From NCBI GenBank assembly GCA_017532085.1, contig JAFXJT010000013.1, positions 1-47,355 of the forward strand: 47,355 nt of DNA, written 5' to 3'. The position numbers and the translations under genes were made by a program. The DNA comes from Oscillospiraceae bacterium (GTDB taxonomy: Bacteria; Bacillota; Clostridia; Oscillospirales; Ruminococcaceae). The first letter of the stretch is position 1. Each line of letters begins with the position of its first letter. Positions 1 through 7,822 of this stretch are shown piece by piece. The notes under the pieces were generated by a model. The model did no database searches. It had not been told where the DNA came from and worked only from the letters and a program-made list of their open reading frames with translations.

Positions 1-33
1 AAAAAACCTCCGATGCTTTCACATCGGAGGTTT
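1..33 (-). terminator. Intrinsic terminator of tRNA-Pro
   Basis: Perfect 12-bp inverted repeat (4-15 with 22-33, 6-nt loop). On the minus strand it is followed by six T at the window edge. It sits 3 bp beyond the encoded CCA of the minus-strand tRNA-Pro. Confidence 0.85.
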
Positions 34-35
34 GC

Positions 36-111
36 TGGTCTGAGTGACGGGACTTGAATCCACGGCCTCTACCACCCCAAGGTAGCGCGCTACCAACTGC
101 GCCACACCCAG
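36..111 (-). tRNA. tRNA-Pro (anticodon GGG)
   Basis: A 76-nt cloverleaf on the minus strand with the CCA encoded (36-38). The acceptor stem pairs over 7 bp (105-111 with 40-46), the D stem is GCGC/GCGC, and the anticodon loop is TTGGGGT (74-80), giving anticodon GGG. The discriminator is A73. The T-arm is odd: the 49-65 and 50-64 pairs are G-U wobbles, and the normally invariant G53-C61 pair is A53/C61. It has its own promoter and terminator, so it is a monocistronic tRNA gene. The call is firm; how stable the weak T-stem is cannot be told from sequence. Confidence 0.93.
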
Positions 112-122
112 ACAACATATAC

Positions 123-151
123 ATTATAGCACATTGCATGCTGCTTGTCAA
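123..151 (-). promoter_or_regulatory. Sigma-A promoter of tRNA-Pro
   Basis: On the minus strand TTGACA (146-151), a 17-bp spacer and TATAAT (123-128), a perfect consensus with TG upstream of the -10. It lies 12 bp before the tRNA 5' end. Confidence 0.9.
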
Positions 152-188
152 GAGAAAATGTCAAAAAAAGCGAAACGGACGAAAAATG

Positions 189-212
189 CACAAATCATAT
201 CTATGATTTGTG
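189..212. repeat. 10-bp perfect inverted repeat, possible second terminator
   Basis: CACAAATCAT (189-198) and ATGATTTGTG (203-212) pair around a 4-nt loop. On the minus strand the hairpin is followed by CATTTTTC, so it may back up the terminator of the zinc-ribbon gene. The role is inferred. Confidence 0.4.
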
Positions 213-244
213 AAAATAGACAATGCGCATAGATAAAAGCAGGG

Positions 245-280
245 AAAACGGTGTCATCCGGTTTGGATGACACCGTTTTT
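245..280 (-). terminator. Intrinsic terminator of the zinc-ribbon/TM2 gene
   Basis: A 15-bp perfect stem (245-259 with 265-279) with loop GGTTT, directly downstream of the minus-strand gene ending at 288. The minus-strand tail runs TTTTCCCT. It has a T-run on the plus strand too and could work both ways. Confidence 0.85.
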
Positions 281-287
281 AAGTATC

Positions 288-683
288 TTAGAACAACTTA
301 GTGGGATCTACTTCGTACTTATCGGTGCAGATCTTAATGAGGTCGATCAGAGCCAGAATACCGCCCAGACCGAAGCACATGCTGGCAACGATTTTCACGA
401 CACCCTTCTTGGTCTCGCCCATCATGAAGTTATGAATGCCCAAACCGCCGAGAAGCAGGCAGATAACGATCATCATTGTCTTATCCTTACCGGCCAGATC
501 GCCAGCGCCGCCAGCAGCACCGCCCTTGAGAGCAACGCCACAGTTCAGACATACAGATGCACCTGCATCAACAGTGTTACCACAGTTCTGGCAAAAAGTA
601 TTACCAGTACCTGCCTTCACACCACACTTCAAGCAGATAGCCTGATTATCATTGACTTCAGCACCACAGTTTCTACAGAACAT
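288..683 (-). CDS. Double zinc-ribbon, TM2-domain membrane protein
   Basis: 131 aa. The N-terminal half has four CxxC knuckles (C3/C6, C17/C20, C31/C34, C45/C48), enough for two zinc ribbons. A Gly/Ala linker follows, then a TM2 domain (about residues 67-125): a hydrophobic helix, the family motif around GGLGIHNFMMG, and a second hydrophobic stretch. TM2 proteins with an N-terminal zinc ribbon are common in Firmicutes; their function is unknown, though the topology suggests a cytoplasmic zinc ribbon tethered to the membrane. The ATG at 683 has a good GGAGG 8 nt upstream. The gene is monocistronic, with a sigma-A promoter at 739-767 and a terminator at 245-280. The family call is firm, the role unknown. 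Confidence 0.88.
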   Translation of the reverse strand: MFCRNCGAEVNDNQAICLKCGVKAGTGNTFCQNCGNTVDAGASVCLNCGVALKGGAAGGAGDLAGKDKTMMIVICLLLGGLGIHNFMMGETKKGVVKIVASMCFGLGGILALIDLIKICTDKYEVDPTKLF

Positions 684-738
684 AGCAAAAATCCTCCTGT
701 TAATTATTGATGCACCTGCATCTTAAGGTACCTACATA

Positions 739-767
739 AATATATCACAATTTTGTCATTTTGTCAA
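739..767 (-). promoter_or_regulatory. Sigma-A promoter of the zinc-ribbon/TM2 gene
   Basis: Minus strand TTGACA (762-767), 17-bp spacer, TATATT (739-744). Just upstream, at 774-781, is AGTCGAAA (plus-strand reading), one base off the Spo0A-box core TGTCGAA. That match alone is weak. Confidence 0.75.
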
Positions 768-800
768 CACACAAGTCGAAATTAGGCATTTTATACATAT

Positions 801-1157
801 TCATGTCGATGCCATTATGCGAATTATCCAATTTACGATGAATCCGATTAAAATAAGAGTCAGAATCAAGTGATCAATCCACGGTTTAGGGAACAATCGG
901 CCATCATACAAAAAATAGAGATAGAGAATCGGCATTGCCCAGAACATGAGATGCTCTTTGAACGCGATGGATAAATTGCCTTGGAGTGCCTGCAAAGTAG
1001 CCCTTGTCATACCGCAGCCGGGACAGGGTATGTGCAGAAGGGAGTCAAAAATGCAGGAGAAATCCAGCATACGCAGAATAGCCACGGCAAGAAAATAGCA
1101 GATTGTAAGCAGCAGTTTTCCTTTGAAATCTTTAATTTTAAAACGTGAGTATTTCAT
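801..1157 (-). CDS. DUF2752 family membrane protein
   Basis: 118 aa with hydrophobic segments at about 15-32, 60-80 and 92-112. Between the first two lies PCPGCGMTRA (about residues 43-52), the signature of DUF2752, a small integral membrane family of unknown function. Its ATG overlaps the TGA stop of glgP (ATGA at 1154-1157), so it is very probably translated by coupling to glgP. It is the last gene of the malQ-glgP operon. The position suggests a link to glucan metabolism, but nothing in the protein shows one. No convincing terminator was seen in the 117 bp after it. Confidence 0.85.
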   Translation of the reverse strand: MKYSRFKIKDFKGKLLLTICYFLAVAILRMLDFSCIFDSLLHIPCPGCGMTRATLQALQGNLSIAFKEHLMFWAMPILYLYFLYDGRLFPKPWIDHLILTLILIGFIVNWIIRIMAST

Positions 1158-3538
1158 TCTTCTGTTTCAATGGGCAGGATATGCCAGCATTCCTCTGCAT
1201 ATTGACGGATGGTACGATCAGAACTGAACGGACCGGCAGCGCATACATTATGCCATTGCTTGACAGCAAAAGCGGTTCTGTCGGAATAATCATTGATCGC
1301 ACGGAGTTTGGTTTCGACATAGGAGGGGAGATCGCCTAACAGATAGTAGTGATCAGGTGTATGCCAGCTTGCACCATCCAGCAAAGCAAAATAGAGCTCT
1401 CTGAATTCGCCGGTACCGCCATCGGATACCGTGCCGTCGATCAGTGTTTTGACAACACGAGCGATCAGGGGATTGTTTGCAAAGACAGCACGACTGCAAT
1501 ATTCGGGCTGAATCGTTTCCAGCTCTTCAACAGTAGCGCCAAAGATATAGTTATTTTCCATTCCGGCAGCGGCAACGATTTCGATGTTTGCGCCATCCAT
1601 AGTACCTAAAGTCACGGCGCCGTTGAGCATCATTTTCATATTGCCGGTACCGGAAGCCTCGGTGCCGGCTGTGGAAATTTGTTCGGAGATATCACAAGCG
1701 GCAACGAGCTTTTCAGCATAGGATACATTGTAATTCTGGACAAAAACAACCTGAATCAGATGGTTCACTTCAGGATCGTTTGCGATCAGCGCGGCGATTT
1801 CATTAATAAACTTGATAATGGCTTTTGCACGACGATAGCCCGGCGCAGATTTTGCACCGAACAAGAACGTGGTGGGGTGGAATTGTTGAATGCTGCCATC
1901 CTTGATGCCGAAATAGATCCATAAGATGGAAAAAGCATTGAGCAGTTGGCGTTTATATTCATGCAGACGTTTGATCTGAATATCAAAGCAAGAGGCAGGA
2001 TCAATGGCAATGCCTTCTGTTTTGAGAATATACTCGGCAAGCTGTTGCTTTTTCTGTTGTTTGATTGCAATAAACTGTTGTATCACATCGGGGTTTTCTG
2101 CATCCTGATGCAGAGGATTGAGCAGATCCAGATCCAAGAGGAACTGTCGGGAACCGAGTCGGCTTTCCAGCAGTGCAGAAAGCTCGGGGTTGCAGACACC
2201 AAGCCAGCGTCGCTGTGTGATACCATTGGTTTTGTTCTGGAATTTTTCGGGATTACGCCGGAACCAGTCGGAAAGCACGGTGGTTTTAAGCAGCTCGGTG
2301 TGAATCTCGGCAACGCCATTCACATAAGCACCGGCATACATGGCAAGATTCGCCATATGCACCTGTCCGTTTTTGACAATCCGCAAAGCTTCAATGGACT
2401 TTTGGGGAAGATTCTCGGTATAAAGCTCTTGGAGAAATGCTTCAGAGATCTGGAGGATAATACCATAGATTTCCGGCAACAGTTCATCCACGAGATCACA
2501 GTCCCATTTTTCCAGTGCTTCCTGCATAATGGTATGATTGGTATAGGAGAAAATATGCTTTGCAACAGAAAGCGCATGATCAAAAGCAAAGCCTTCCGTC
2601 ATAAGCAGACGAATCAGTTCCGGAATGGAGATGACAGGATGGGTATCGTTCAATTGGATCGCCAAATGATCTGCCAAAGTATCCAGCGTACCGAACTGAG
2701 CCTTATGTTTTTTCAGAGCATCGGCAAGAGAAGCAGCACAGAAGAAATACTGCTGTTTTAAGCGCAGAGCTTTGCCTTCGCGTGTATCATCATTGGGATA
2801 TAAACAACGGGAAAGATCCTCTGCCGCTACAGATTCGGCAGCAGCCTGCAAATAAGCCTGCTGATTAAAGGTATGGAAATCGAATGCATTGACAGGTTCC
2901 GCCTGCCAGAGACGCAGTGTTCCGATATGAGGCTTTTGATTCTCCTTCGGATAGCCGAAAATGGGCATATCATAGGGCACTGCACGAACAGTCTGATTGG
3001 CATAATGAACGAGAACAGCGTCCTGATCGCAGCGCTGACTCCAGCAGTCACCGAACCGTGACCAGTCATCACCGGTTTCGATTTGTCTGCCATCTTCAAA
3101 GGACTGCTTGAACAAACCGTAGCGATAGCGGATACCATAGCCGTCTACAGGCAGAGAACAGGCAGCTGCACTATCAAGAAAGCAGGCAGCGAGTCTGCCC
3201 AGACCGCCGTTGCCAAGAGCGGCATCTTCGATTTCTTCAAATACTGAAATCGAAACGCCCTCTTGCTCCAAAGCATTGCTGACGTCATCCAGCAGACCAA
3301 GGCAGTATAGATTGTTATAAATGGCACGACCCATCAGAAATTCCATAGAAAAATAGCAGGCACGTCTGGAAGCAAGATGCGCTTTTTGACACTGTGTCCA
3401 ATGAGGACGCCACACTTCCATGACAGCATGCCCCAGCGCATTGTGAAGGGACTGGATATTGACTTGTGAAAGTGGCATCTGCAATTGCTGCTTGCAGCGT
3501 TCCAGCAGAGCCTTTGCGGATATGGTTTGATTTGACAT
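1154..3538 (-). CDS. glgP: Glycogen/maltodextrin phosphorylase
   Basis: 794 aa, the usual length for GT35 phosphorylases. The enzyme releases glucose 1-phosphate from alpha-1,4-glucan ends using phosphate and pyridoxal phosphate. Hallmarks seen: the N-terminal AYFSMEFLMGRA-type motif, the GNGGLGRLAACFLDS motif, and the cofactor-binding stretch EASGTGNMKMMLNGA, where K635 should form the Schiff base. An upstream in-frame extension exists, but the ATG at 3538 is preferred: AAAGGAG lies 9 nt upstream and the protein then starts as family members do. It follows malQ by 26 bp and ends overlapping the DUF2752 start. MalQ and GlgP form the classic pair turning maltodextrin into glucose 1-phosphate. 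Whether the substrate is stored glycogen or imported dextrin is not shown. Confidence 0.96.
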   Translation of the reverse strand: MSNQTISAKALLERCKQQLQMPLSQVNIQSLHNALGHAVMEVWRPHWTQCQKAHLASRRACYFSMEFLMGRAIYNNLYCLGLLDDVSNALEQEGVSISVFEEIEDAALGNGGLGRLAACFLDSAAACSLPVDGYGIRYRYGLFKQSFEDGRQIETGDDWSRFGDCWSQRCDQDAVLVHYANQTVRAVPYDMPIFGYPKENQKPHIGTLRLWQAEPVNAFDFHTFNQQAYLQAAAESVAAEDLSRCLYPNDDTREGKALRLKQQYFFCAASLADALKKHKAQFGTLDTLADHLAIQLNDTHPVISIPELIRLLMTEGFAFDHALSVAKHIFSYTNHTIMQEALEKWDCDLVDELLPEIYGIILQISEAFLQELYTENLPQKSIEALRIVKNGQVHMANLAMYAGAYVNGVAEIHTELLKTTVLSDWFRRNPEKFQNKTNGITQRRWLGVCNPELSALLESRLGSRQFLLDLDLLNPLHQDAENPDVIQQFIAIKQQKKQQLAEYILKTEGIAIDPASCFDIQIKRLHEYKRQLLNAFSILWIYFGIKDGSIQQFHPTTFLFGAKSAPGYRRAKAIIKFINEIAALIANDPEVNHLIQVVFVQNYNVSYAEKLVAACDISEQISTAGTEASGTGNMKMMLNGAVTLGTMDGANIEIVAAAGMENNYIFGATVEELETIQPEYCSRAVFANNPLIARVVKTLIDGTVSDGGTGEFRELYFALLDGASWHTPDHYYLLGDLPSYVETKLRAINDYSDRTAFAVKQWHNVCAAGPFSSDRTIRQYAEECWHILPIETEE

Positions 3539-3564
3539 GAGCAGGTACTCCTTTGTGTTGGGGA

Positions 3565-5103
3565 TCATTGTTTCTGTACAGCTTCTTTTGCAGGCACATC
3601 GGCCGGTTCTGAAGAAACTGTACTTGCAGTTCTGCCGTAGGTATCGTTCAGCTTGCGGATTTTTTTGCAAAGCTTTTCGGTATAATCGGTTTCGGCAGTA
3701 CGATAGCACCAGTTGCCGCCTAAGGTAGATGGCGTATTGATACGATCAGAAGGCGGTGCGTTGAAAAAGTCTTGTATCGGTGCTATGGCAATATTTGCAA
3801 TGCTGCTCCATGCAGCACGAACCATAGCCTTGGGAAGCTGAGATTCTTTTTTCACTGCAAGATATTGCATAGCATAGGCATTGGTTTGCGCACTGTTGGA
3901 TTTGATCCAGCCGCGCAAGGTTGGATTATCATGTGTTCCGGTATAGCAAATGCAGTTGGGCGTTGCAAAAGAATGTGGCAGATAGGGATTCTGGGCATCG
4001 CTGTCGAAGCCAAACTGCAATACCTTCATACCGGGAAATCCGGTGCGTTTGAGCAGTCGGATGACAGCCGGCGTAATATTGCCGAGATCCTCAGCAATCA
4101 CGTGCATGGTGCCAAAACGAGCTTTTGCCGCTTGCCAGAGCGCATAATCGGGTCCTTTATACCATTTGCCGTGTTCAGCGGTTTGAGCACCGTAAGGTAC
4201 AGCATAATAGCGTTCAAATCCACGGAAATGGTCGATACGCACTACATCATAGAGGTTCATTGTAAAGGCGAGGCGATTGAGCCACCATTGATAGCCGTTG
4301 GCTTTCATAGCATCCCAGTTCCAGATGGGATTGCCCCAGAGCTGACCGGTGGTTGCAAAGGCATCAGGCGGACAGCCCGCCACAACGGTAGGGCGTTTTT
4401 CGTCATCCAGTTGAAAGAGCTTAGGCTCTGCCCAGACCTCAGCACTGTCATATGCCGCATAGATAGGAATATCCCCGACAATCTGAATGCCATGATCGTT
4501 GGCATATTGCTTGAGCGCTTCCCATTGGGTAAAAAAGCAATACTGAATAAACTGATGAAATGCGATTTCTTCAGCATATTGTTTTTTTGCTGTTGCAACT
4601 GCAGAAGCTTCATATTGTGCAAGGGAAGGATCCCATTCAAACCATGGTTTTCCGTTGTTGGCGGTTTTGATCGCCATAAACAGAGCATAGCAATCGAGCC
4701 AACGCTTATGTACTGTGCAGAATTTTCGATATCCGGAGGGCTTTCTTTTTTGAAAATTACGAAAAGCAATTTGCAATACGGGCAGCACCTGCCGGTAAAG
4801 TCTTTCATAATCAATTTTGGAAGCATCGGTATCCCATTCCAGACCGTCGTAATCAGCTGAACAGAGCCATCCTTTGGCAGCCAGAAGATCAAAATCAATC
4901 AAATAGGGATTGCCTGCAAACACAGAGCAGGACTGATAGGGAGAATCGCCATATCCGGTAGGCGAAAGGGGAAGAATCTGCCAATAGCGGCAGCCGGATT
5001 TTGCGAGAAAATCCACAAAGTCAAAGGCAGCCTTGCCGAGTTTTCCGATACCATGTCGGGATGGCAGCGCCGAGATGGGGAGCAAAATACCGCTTTCACG
5101 CAT
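3565..5103 (-). CDS. malQ: 4-alpha-glucanotransferase (amylomaltase)
   Basis: 512 aa, full length for GH77. It moves alpha-1,4-glucan segments between chains, releasing glucose and producing longer chains for GlgP. The active-site set is visible: nucleophile D291 (in RIDHF), acid/base E338 (in IAEDLG) and D392 (in GTHDN). The N-terminal start matches the family (GILLPISALPS). The ATG at 5103 is preceded by AAGAGGT at a normal distance. It is the first gene of malQ-glgP-DUF2752. A confident promoter was not found in the 100 bp upstream, which is shared with the divergent gene at 5206. The protein is cytoplasmic. The enzyme call is firm. Confidence 0.96.
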   Translation of the reverse strand: MRESGILLPISALPSRHGIGKLGKAAFDFVDFLAKSGCRYWQILPLSPTGYGDSPYQSCSVFAGNPYLIDFDLLAAKGWLCSADYDGLEWDTDASKIDYERLYRQVLPVLQIAFRNFQKRKPSGYRKFCTVHKRWLDCYALFMAIKTANNGKPWFEWDPSLAQYEASAVATAKKQYAEEIAFHQFIQYCFFTQWEALKQYANDHGIQIVGDIPIYAAYDSAEVWAEPKLFQLDDEKRPTVVAGCPPDAFATTGQLWGNPIWNWDAMKANGYQWWLNRLAFTMNLYDVVRIDHFRGFERYYAVPYGAQTAEHGKWYKGPDYALWQAAKARFGTMHVIAEDLGNITPAVIRLLKRTGFPGMKVLQFGFDSDAQNPYLPHSFATPNCICYTGTHDNPTLRGWIKSNSAQTNAYAMQYLAVKKESQLPKAMVRAAWSSIANIAIAPIQDFFNAPPSDRINTPSTLGGNWCYRTAETDYTEKLCKKIRKLNDTYGRTASTVSSEPADVPAKEAVQKQ

Positions 5104-5143
5104 AAGGGTACCTCTTTTCTGGTAATGTCCGCAGAAGGAAATG

Positions 5144-5172
5144 TGGATAACTGCGGCCGAACATCATATACT
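5144..5172 (+). promoter_or_regulatory. Probable promoter of the CmpB-type gene
   Basis: TGGATA (5144-5149), 17-bp spacer, TATACT (5167-5172). The predicted transcript start, about 5179, lies after an in-frame ATG at 5173, which supports the TTG start at 5206. Confidence 0.5.
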
Positions 5173-5205
5173 ATGCTTCAAAAGCATTGGAAAGGAGCAA
5201 TCAGA

Positions 5206-5586
5206 TTGAAGCAGGCAGGCGGTTATGTGATCGCATTTTTATATGGATTTTTCTTATATGCGCTCATTGAAATTACATTTCGGGGATATACTCACTGGAC
5301 CATGGCGCTGACCGGAGGCGTGGTATTGGCAGTGCTGTATGATATGGAGTGCAGACTCACTGCACATTGTATCGTGCGGGCATTGCTGGGTGCGTTGTTT
5401 ATTACAGCCATGGAATTTACAGTGGGCGTGTTCGATAATCTTGTTATGGGATGGATGGTCTGGGATTATTCTGAAGTACCATGGAATCTGATGGGGCAGA
5501 TTTGTCTGCCGTTTTCAGCACTTTGGTTTGTGATCTGTCTTCCGGCAGGAAGATTTTGCAGAGTCATAGCACAGCGGTTTCAGTGA
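5206..5586 (+). CDS. CmpB-type small integral membrane protein (putative ABC transporter permease, PF06541-like)
   Basis: 126 aa from a TTG start. AAAGGAG at 5191-5197 is 8 nt upstream, and the ATGs further up lie before the predicted transcript start. Four hydrophobic segments fill the chain. The conserved WDYS...PWNLMGQICLPFSALW region (about residues 83-110) matches the family annotated as putative ABC transporter permease (CmpB). No ATPase or binding-protein gene is nearby, so a transport role is not supported here; the name is inherited from the family. It is divergent from malQ and its last 7 bp overlap the end of the esterase gene on the other strand. Confidence 0.75.
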   Translation: MKQAGGYVIAFLYGFFLYALIEITFRGYTHWTMALTGGVVLAVLYDMECRLTAHCIVRALLGALFITAMEFTVGVFDNLVMGWMVWDYSEVPWNLMGQICLPFSALWFVICLPAGRFCRVIAQRFQ

Positions 5587-6632
5587 TTCCACAGCGGTTC
5601 TCCGAATGAGAGAAGATATTCGGTCAGCTCACATGCCATTTCGCATTGTTCTTGGATACGGGGATGACCGGGTGTACCGACACCACAGCGATGGAATCGA
5701 AAGCGTTTGACTCTGGGACTGTTCAGAAGCGCACAGGCTTCATCCAGCAAACCGTCCCAGAAGGGATCGTGCATAAGGATTGTCAGCAGCAGAACAAAGG
5801 TTGCCTTGGGATACTTCTGCATCAGATCACGGATCAGGCTGCAATACGTTTGCAGCCATACTTCTTTTTTCTTGTCATCGGGGATACAGTTATCCTTCTC
5901 GCCCACATGGTGATCGTTCTGGCCGATTGCGAAAAGCACCACATCGGGAGTATAGCGAGAAAAATCCCATTCCGAGGCGGGAGCGAAGGGCACATATGCC
6001 ATTTGATGGTAAGCGGTTTCCATACCGATTTTGCCATATTCAAAATAGCCGGTATTATCCAGCAGAGCAATGCCGCCCTGTGCGGTAAGATGTATCTGCG
6101 CACCCAAAAGCCGAGCTGTCTGCATCGCATAGCTATGCCATGCATTATCCAAAGCCGCATCATATACAGGCGGATCGGTTTTTCCGGTGTAATCATATGC
6201 TTCGCAGACAGCTCCTGCACTGACGCTGTCTCCATAGCATTCGATGCGCCGCTGTGGCAGCGCCGGCAGAGAAAAGACTGCTCCGTTTTCTGCAAGACTG
6301 ATTTCATTCAGTACAAAATAATGCGTTGCATCCTGACGTTTGAACAGGATACATTCATGTGCGCCATCCGATTCCACAGGAATCCATACCGTTTGAGGGA
6401 TGTTTGTATCCTTTGAGAGCGTCAGTTTGCCCTCAACCCCATCTAAAATATAACCGATGACAGGATCACCATAGGCGCGATAATCAGTCAGAGTCACACA
6501 GAGCTGTTTACCGTAAAAACCGAAACGAACCATGGAGCCTGCCCAGTAAAATGCGGGTGCATCGGGATTGTTCCTATCGATACGGCCCATATATTGCAGG
6601 GCGCTGTGAGAAGGTAAGACCACTTGCATCAT
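5580..6632 (-). CDS. CE2-like SGNH/GDSL carbohydrate esterase
   Basis: 350 aa. Residues 1 to about 125 look like the N-terminal beta-sandwich of CE2 acetyl esterases, and about 128-345 like the SGNH hydrolase fold. Seen are the GDSVSAG block with the nucleophile Ser (about 134-140), the GQND block (about 237-240) and GTPGHPR with the catalytic His near the end. As in CE2, an Asp three residues before the His is missing (TPGH), which fits a Ser-His dyad. CE2 enzymes deacetylate sugars on xylan or oligosaccharides. There is no signal peptide, so it should act in the cytoplasm on imported acetylated oligosaccharides (inference). It has a strong promoter at 6687-6715 and GGAGG 7 nt before the ATG. 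Confidence 0.82.
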   Translation of the reverse strand: MMQVVLPSHSALQYMGRIDRNNPDAPAFYWAGSMVRFGFYGKQLCVTLTDYRAYGDPVIGYILDGVEGKLTLSKDTNIPQTVWIPVESDGAHECILFKRQDATHYFVLNEISLAENGAVFSLPALPQRRIECYGDSVSAGAVCEAYDYTGKTDPPVYDAALDNAWHSYAMQTARLLGAQIHLTAQGGIALLDNTGYFEYGKIGMETAYHQMAYVPFAPASEWDFSRYTPDVVLFAIGQNDHHVGEKDNCIPDDKKKEVWLQTYCSLIRDLMQKYPKATFVLLLTILMHDPFWDGLLDEACALLNSPRVKRFRFHRCGVGTPGHPRIQEQCEMACELTEYLLSFGEPLWNH

Positions 6633-6686
6633 AAATATGCCTCCGAAGCTGTGCGGAATAGAGGATTAGAGTCAGAATCTTCAGAT

Positions 6687-6715
6687 ATTATAGCATATTC
6701 TTCAGCGAATTGCAA
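6687..6715 (-). promoter_or_regulatory. Sigma-A promoter of the CE2-like esterase
   Basis: Minus strand TTGCAA (6710-6715), 17-bp spacer, TATAAT (6687-6692) with an extended -10 TG. Diverges from the promoter at 6768-6796; a cre box lies between the two. Confidence 0.75.
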
Positions 6716-6756
6716 GGCGAATTTCACATGATATCTTGTGAGAAGCAGATGAAAAT

Positions 6757-6774
6757 TTTGTAAGCGCTTGCTTA
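6757..6774 (+). promoter_or_regulatory. Catabolite-responsive element (cre), CcpA site
   Basis: The core TGTAAGCGCTTGCT (6759-6772), with its A/T flanks, matches the relaxed Firmicutes consensus WWTGWAARCGYTWNCWWW at every position. It overlaps the -35 of the plus-strand promoter at 6768-6796 and lies about 42 bp upstream of the -35 of the esterase promoter. Repression of the 6827 operon by CcpA is inferred. An effect on the esterase is possible. Confidence 0.65.
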
Positions 6775-6796
6775 TTTTCCCAAGATGTGATAAAAT
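6768..6796 (+). promoter_or_regulatory. Extended -10 promoter of the 6827-8395 operon
   Basis: TTGCTT (6768-6773), 17-bp spacer, TAAAAT (6791-6796) preceded by TGA, an extended -10. The -35 is weak and overlaps the cre box. Confidence 0.6.
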
Positions 6797-6826
6797 AGGA
6801 GGCAGTATTATTCGGAAAGGAATCAT

Positions 6827-7804
6827 ATGATCATGCAGGATGAAAAGAAGCTTCCATCTGATGCATCAGCGGATACAGCAGAAGAAGCAGAACAATTAAA
6901 GGAACAAAAGATTTCGGCATTCCAGCAGACGCGGATGAAGGAAGCGCAGACACGACGTGCCAATGAACTGGCGGAACGGGAGCGGCAAGCTGCTGCGGAA
7001 GAAGCAGCCTATCAAGCGAGAGAAGAATATGCAAAATTGCTCAATGAAGATAAGATTGATCTCATTCGGCTGAAGCAGGGAGTCATTGAAGATAGCGACA
7101 AGGTATTCCCTCATAAAGAACCGGAAAAGAAGTATACTGTCGCTGAAAGAATCGGCAACTGGTTATACCATTCCAAGTGGTGGCTGGGCATTGCTTGTTT
7201 TTGTGTATTCATCATTGGTTTTCTGGTGTATGACCATCTGACAAAGGTAGATCCGGATTTGAATCTTCTTTTGGTCAGTCATAATTATGAGATCTATCTC
7301 AATGCAGAAACGCTCTCGGATATGCTGGAAAAGGACTGTCCGGATTATAATGAAGACAAAAAAGTATTGGCATCGGTGGTCTATGTACCGGCCTCGAAGG
7401 CAACGATGGAAGGCGGAGGATATACTGCTTCCTATAGCACCAATCTTCTGGTGCAGATGCAGAGTGATATGTGTATGCTGATGATTTGTGATGAGGGATC
7501 GGATGCTTATCTGGAGCCGGATAATATGTTTGTTAATCTTGCGGAGCTGTATCCGGATTATGATTTTATTGATGGCTATCGTGTGCGTTTGGATCAGACA
7601 AGCTTTTCGCAGTGGCTGGGCCTCAAAAAGAATTTAAATCCGGGCACATATCTTGCGCTGCGCATGCCTTCTCCGAATATGAGCGGCGATGAGGAGATGC
7701 AGGCTGCCTATGATAAGGCGATTCCTGTTCTGGAGTCATTGTTGGAGCAGCTTGCATCTGCACCACCTGCTCCGGAGCTTTCCGAAACCGAATCATCAAC
7801 CTGA
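6827..7804 (+). CDS. Single-pass membrane protein with N-terminal coiled coil, function unknown
   Basis: 325 aa. Residues about 15-85 are highly charged and rich in Ala, Glu, Gln and Arg, predicted coiled coil. A membrane helix lies at about 120-142, just after the Trp-rich stretch WLYHSKWWLG. The remaining about 180 residues should be outside the cell and end in a Pro/Ser/Glu-rich tail. I do not recognise a named domain. The ATG at 6827 has GGAAAGG 6 nt upstream. The next gene starts 19 bp on and also encodes a single-pass membrane protein, so the two may form a complex (inference). The promoter carries a cre box, pointing to carbon-source control. Confidence 0.7.
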   Translation: MIMQDEKKLPSDASADTAEEAEQLKEQKISAFQQTRMKEAQTRRANELAERERQAAAEEAAYQAREEYAKLLNEDKIDLIRLKQGVIEDSDKVFPHKEPEKKYTVAERIGNWLYHSKWWLGIACFCVFIIGFLVYDHLTKVDPDLNLLLVSHNYEIYLNAETLSDMLEKDCPDYNEDKKVLASVVYVPASKATMEGGGYTASYSTNLLVQMQSDMCMLMICDEGSDAYLEPDNMFVNLAELYPDYDFIDGYRVRLDQTSFSQWLGLKKNLNPGTYLALRMPSPNMSGDEEMQAAYDKAIPVLESLLEQLASAPPAPELSETESST

Positions 7805-7822
7805 CATGGGAGGTGTCCATAA

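Noticed and set aside
1946-2761. Plus-strand open frame (271 codons) opposite glgP
   Set aside because: Shadow of a clear phosphorylase gene with no domain or start signals.
3772-4860. Plus-strand open frame (362 codons) opposite malQ
   Set aside because: Antisense shadow of a strong GH77 gene; no recognisable domain.
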